Shown here in pieces: positions 60,310 through 64,000 of a stretch of 64,000 bases of DNA. The notes beneath the pieces are model-generated. The model made no database searches. It was not told where the DNA came from and worked only from the letters and a program-made list of their open reading frames with translations. The DNA is from Ridgeia piscesae (taxonomy: Eukaryota > Annelida > Polychaeta > Sabellida > Siboglinidae). Location: contig JAODUO010000560.1 in the NCBI GenBank assembly GCA_025642075.2, positions 145,001 through 209,000 on the forward strand, given 5' to 3'. A program made the translations under genes and the position numbers. Each line of letters opens with the position of its first letter. The stretch's first letter is position 1.

Positions 60310-61905
60310 AATCAATATGATTTTAACCAAACTATGGAGAACCTAGACTTGGCACTAGTAAACACTTTCTTCAACAAAAGGAAGAGCATCTGATCACTTA
60401 TAAAAATTGATTTCATTATGACACGAAGAGCTGATCTGAAGGAAATGCGAGACTGCAGGAGAGGAGGTTATATCTCAGCTTCGGCTGCTATGTGCAGTCC
60501 TGAGGACAAAAGAAGAAAAACATAGAAGGACCAGTGAAAAGAAGATTAAGATCTGGACTCTGAAGGGAGAATAAGTGACGGAATACAGAGACAAAGTGGA
60601 AGAGGAATACCAGCTGGAGGCAGACACTAATGCAGAAGAAAGTTGGACATCATTTAAGAAAGTCGTCATGGGGCAGCAGCAGAAGAGATATGTGAACCCA
60701 CCAACGGAGGGAAACACCTGGAGAGGGAGACCTGGTGGTGGAATGAAGAGGTACAGGAGAGCCTGAGAACGAAAAAGGATGCATTCAAGAAATGGCAGAT
60801 GCAGGGTGGAAACGAACTGAAGGAGGCGTATAAGAACACGAAGAGAGAGGCAAAAGCTGCAGTAACCAAAGCTAAAAACGAGGCATATAAAGAGTGATAT
60901 GACAAGATGGGAACAGAGGAAGGTGAGCGGATGATCTACAAGGTGGCAAAGCAAAGGGCAAGATCAAGAAGAGACATTGGGGAAGTGAATGTGATTAAAG
61001 ACCAAATAGGGGAGATGCTAACAGATGAGGTAAAGATCAAAGAGAGATGGAGAGAGTACTTCAGCAACCTACTAAATGTAGAAAAGGCCAGGGAACAGAC
61101 CAGAAAATATCAAGGGAAGAGGAGAAGAAAGCCACAGAGAGCATGAAGAAGGGAAAAGCTGCAGGATGCTCAGGCCTCCGATAAACCTTATCAAACACTT
61201 AGGGGAGAGTGGAGTGGACATGATGCATGAAATACTGAAGAGAGTTTGGGAAGCGGAACAGATGCCCGAGGAGTTGGAGAAAAGTGAGATCATCCCCATA
61301 TAAAGGCAAATTTGAATTTAGTTAAGGGAAAGGTACAACAGATGCAGTATTTATCATACAACAATTGCACGAAAATACCTAAAAGTGCACAAAGATGTTT
61401 TCTTTACCTTCGTAGATTTGGAAAAAGCATATGACAAGGTGCCCAGGGATCTGGTGTATTGGTGTCTGAAAGGAGAGAGGTCCCAGAGAAGCTAGTGAGG
61501 CTAGTAGAAGCAACACACCATGCAGCATCAACAGTAGTGAGAACCATGCATGGCAGAAAGTTTTGACGAGTTTCCCATCAAAGTTGGCTTACACCAGTGA
61601 TCAGGGCTAAGTCCATTCCTGTTTATCGTAGTACTAGATGTCATCAGCGAAGAGTTGGGTTGGGTTGACATGGGTTGCCATATGAGCTGCTGTTTGCTGA
61701 CGATCTGGCAGTAGTAACAGAGACAGAGGAGGAGATGCAGAAGAGATGTCTTGGTTGGCAGATTGGGATGGAGAGCAAGGGACTAAAGGTTAACACAGGG
61801 AAAACGGAAGTGATGGTCAGTAGCAGGAGAGGAACAAAAGCAAACATCAAAGACAGCCAAGGCACGAGCCTCAGACAGGTGAATAAATTCAAATATTTAT
61901 GTGTG
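60310..61905 (+). pseudogene. RTE-like LINE: endonuclease end, linker and reverse transcriptase
   Basis: Matches in order: NLDLALVNTFFNKRK (60335), DFIMTRRADLKEMRDC (60410, endonuclease C-terminus), the linker EELKEAYKN-like (60815) and EEGERMIYKVAKQRARSRRD (60920), and IKERWREYFSNLLNVE (61040). Then come KKATESMKKGKAAGCSG (61130), the RT pieces FLYLRRFGKSI-like (61400) and [18 protein letters not shown] (61685, intact ADD), and [15 protein letters not shown]. It ends at a TA run. Given its text it is the continuation of the element started at 52430. Stops and frameshifts are frequent. Confidence 0.8.
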
Positions 61906-62880
<975 letters not shown>

Positions 62881-62889
62881 ATACCTAAT

Positions 62890-64000
62890 TGAAAATGACA
62901 GGATATACAACGCTTAGGAAAGATTGTATAGGAAGAAGGGGAGATGAAGATATTTTATACCGAGAAAATCGGATTGTGAAGAAGCTATTTGAATCCAAAG
63001 GTTCAAACATAAGTATTAGAAGATACTGAAAAAGAATAACTTGAGAAGTGCCCAAACGGGACTGGATTATGGATGTTTAGCAATGAGCACAAACAATGGT
63101 AAACATTGCACAGTATGTGGAGTGAGGACCAAATGTTTTAAAATTTAATTCAATATCGTTTCCTTTCTCGCCTTGTGCTAGAAACAACCAAAGGAGATAA
63201 TATGTTTGACATAGGTTTGACTTCATAAGGAATGTATTAAAAATATCAAAATATGTGAGCCACTGTGGAGTAGTGATCACAACCAGATAAATTTTGTCAA
63301 CAACGTAAAAGTAGAATGGAGTCATAAAAAGCAGTATGTGACACATTTCCACAAAGAAACTTATAAGGACAAGAGGATATACTTAGCATTTAAAGATTGA
63401 GTGGAATAACACATTGAAGAATAAGACAGCAACATAATGCTGGACTATGTTAACGAGTGAAATAGTGGGCATCATTAATAAATCTGACCCTTGCAAAAAT
63501 CAAGGGAAATGGTCTAAAATGAAACACTTATTGAAGGATGCCATTAGAAAAATGAAGTACCAGCAAATTATGTGGAAGTCATAGAGACCTAGGAAGTGAT
63601 GAACCATGTATAAAGTAGCATTTAACCATGCTGCAGCTGAAATTAGAAATTGAAAGAGAAGCTATGAATAATAAATTACCTTGAAATACAAAACATGACA
63701 GCAAAAGTTGGTATGCGTATGTTCGAAGCAAACAGAACGTTCAGGGTAAGATTGGTCCTCTAAAAGGTAATGGTAGAACTATAATAGCAGAGGGTTTATA
63801 ATGGCAGACGATCTAAATGAATATTTTAGTTCAGTGTTTACTAGGGAAGAAATTATATCAGTACCAGAGACTAATATCGACGGGGAGAGTCAGACTACTT
63901 AGAACATTTACGTGTACTATACCCTAAAATGATATGGGAATAAAAATACAGGATACGAAGGAAAATAAAAAAGGAAGAACAGATTCTTGAGAAAACAGAG
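62890..64000 (+). pseudogene. LINE endonuclease and linker, runs off the window (CR1-like)
   Basis: Shifting plus frames read TGYTTLRKDCIGRRGDEDIL (62897, endonuclease middle). After an internal deletion come EPLWSSDHNQINFVNNVKVEW (63260, the SDHN end of the endonuclease) and KKQYVTHFHKETYKDKR. Then follow MKHLLKDAIRKMKYQQ (63520), WYAYVRSKQNVQGKIGPLK (63710) and ADDLNEYFSSVFTREE (63803, linker before the RT). The RT itself lies beyond 64000. The wording is that of the CR1-type family also seen at 7550-8936. Confidence 0.82.

Overview
This is a window of animal (metazoan) nuclear DNA, most likely from an invertebrate. I infer this from phase-1 immunoglobulin and fibronectin-III exons with GT-AG introns, long stretches without coding content, many CA, TA and TG microsatellites, and a dense, layered load of LINE, DIRS, Gypsy and DNA-transposon relics. 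I cannot name the phylum from the sequence.

The main gene is on the minus strand and fills most of the window (51752 down to 14851). It is a receptor gene with eleven recognisable exons: five Ig-like exons (51752-51462, 51045-50761, 45104-44829, 44598-44227, 43571-43296), two FN3 exons (35793-35470, 34354-34037), a transmembrane exon (24261-24115), a 19-nt micro-exon (19336-19318) and two cytoplasmic exons (15382-15258, 14981-14851) ending in a stop codon. All joins keep one frame, giving 853 visible codons plus a stop. The intracellular tail carries a set of tyrosine motifs: TTYELL, TYAAI, VTYEDV (a canonical ITIM) and YVNV (a Grb2-type YxN motif). The signal peptide and any further N-terminal domains are not visible and probably lie beyond 64000. 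The last four exons are short and easily missed, so the signalling tail is the most valuable thing found here.

Layout from left to right. 596-7291 is a minisatellite of about 6.7 kb with a unit near 23 bp. 7550-12290 holds a broken LINE reverse transcriptase, a tandemly duplicated repeat with a MITE inserted in one copy, a second LINE tail, a long-TIR element and an RTE fragment. 14851-24261 holds the tail and transmembrane exons. Their introns contain an RTE-type LINE split by a 1585-bp DNA transposon (3-bp target duplication, Myb/SANT-like relic), an L1-like fragment and another LINE fragment. 24262-34036 is an intron with unidentified repeats and one cysteine-rich pseudogene. 34037-51752 holds the extracellular exons. 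A whole DIRS-type retrotransposon (35943-42577) lies in the intron between Ig5 and FN3-1, and a nearly open LINE reverse transcriptase (48140-49480) lies between Ig2 and Ig3. 51753-64000 is upstream of the visible receptor exons. It contains a LINE whose endonuclease is split by a Gypsy LTR element and by further insertions, and a second LINE that runs off the right edge.

None of the mobile elements looks autonomous: all carry stops, frameshifts, deletions or insertions.
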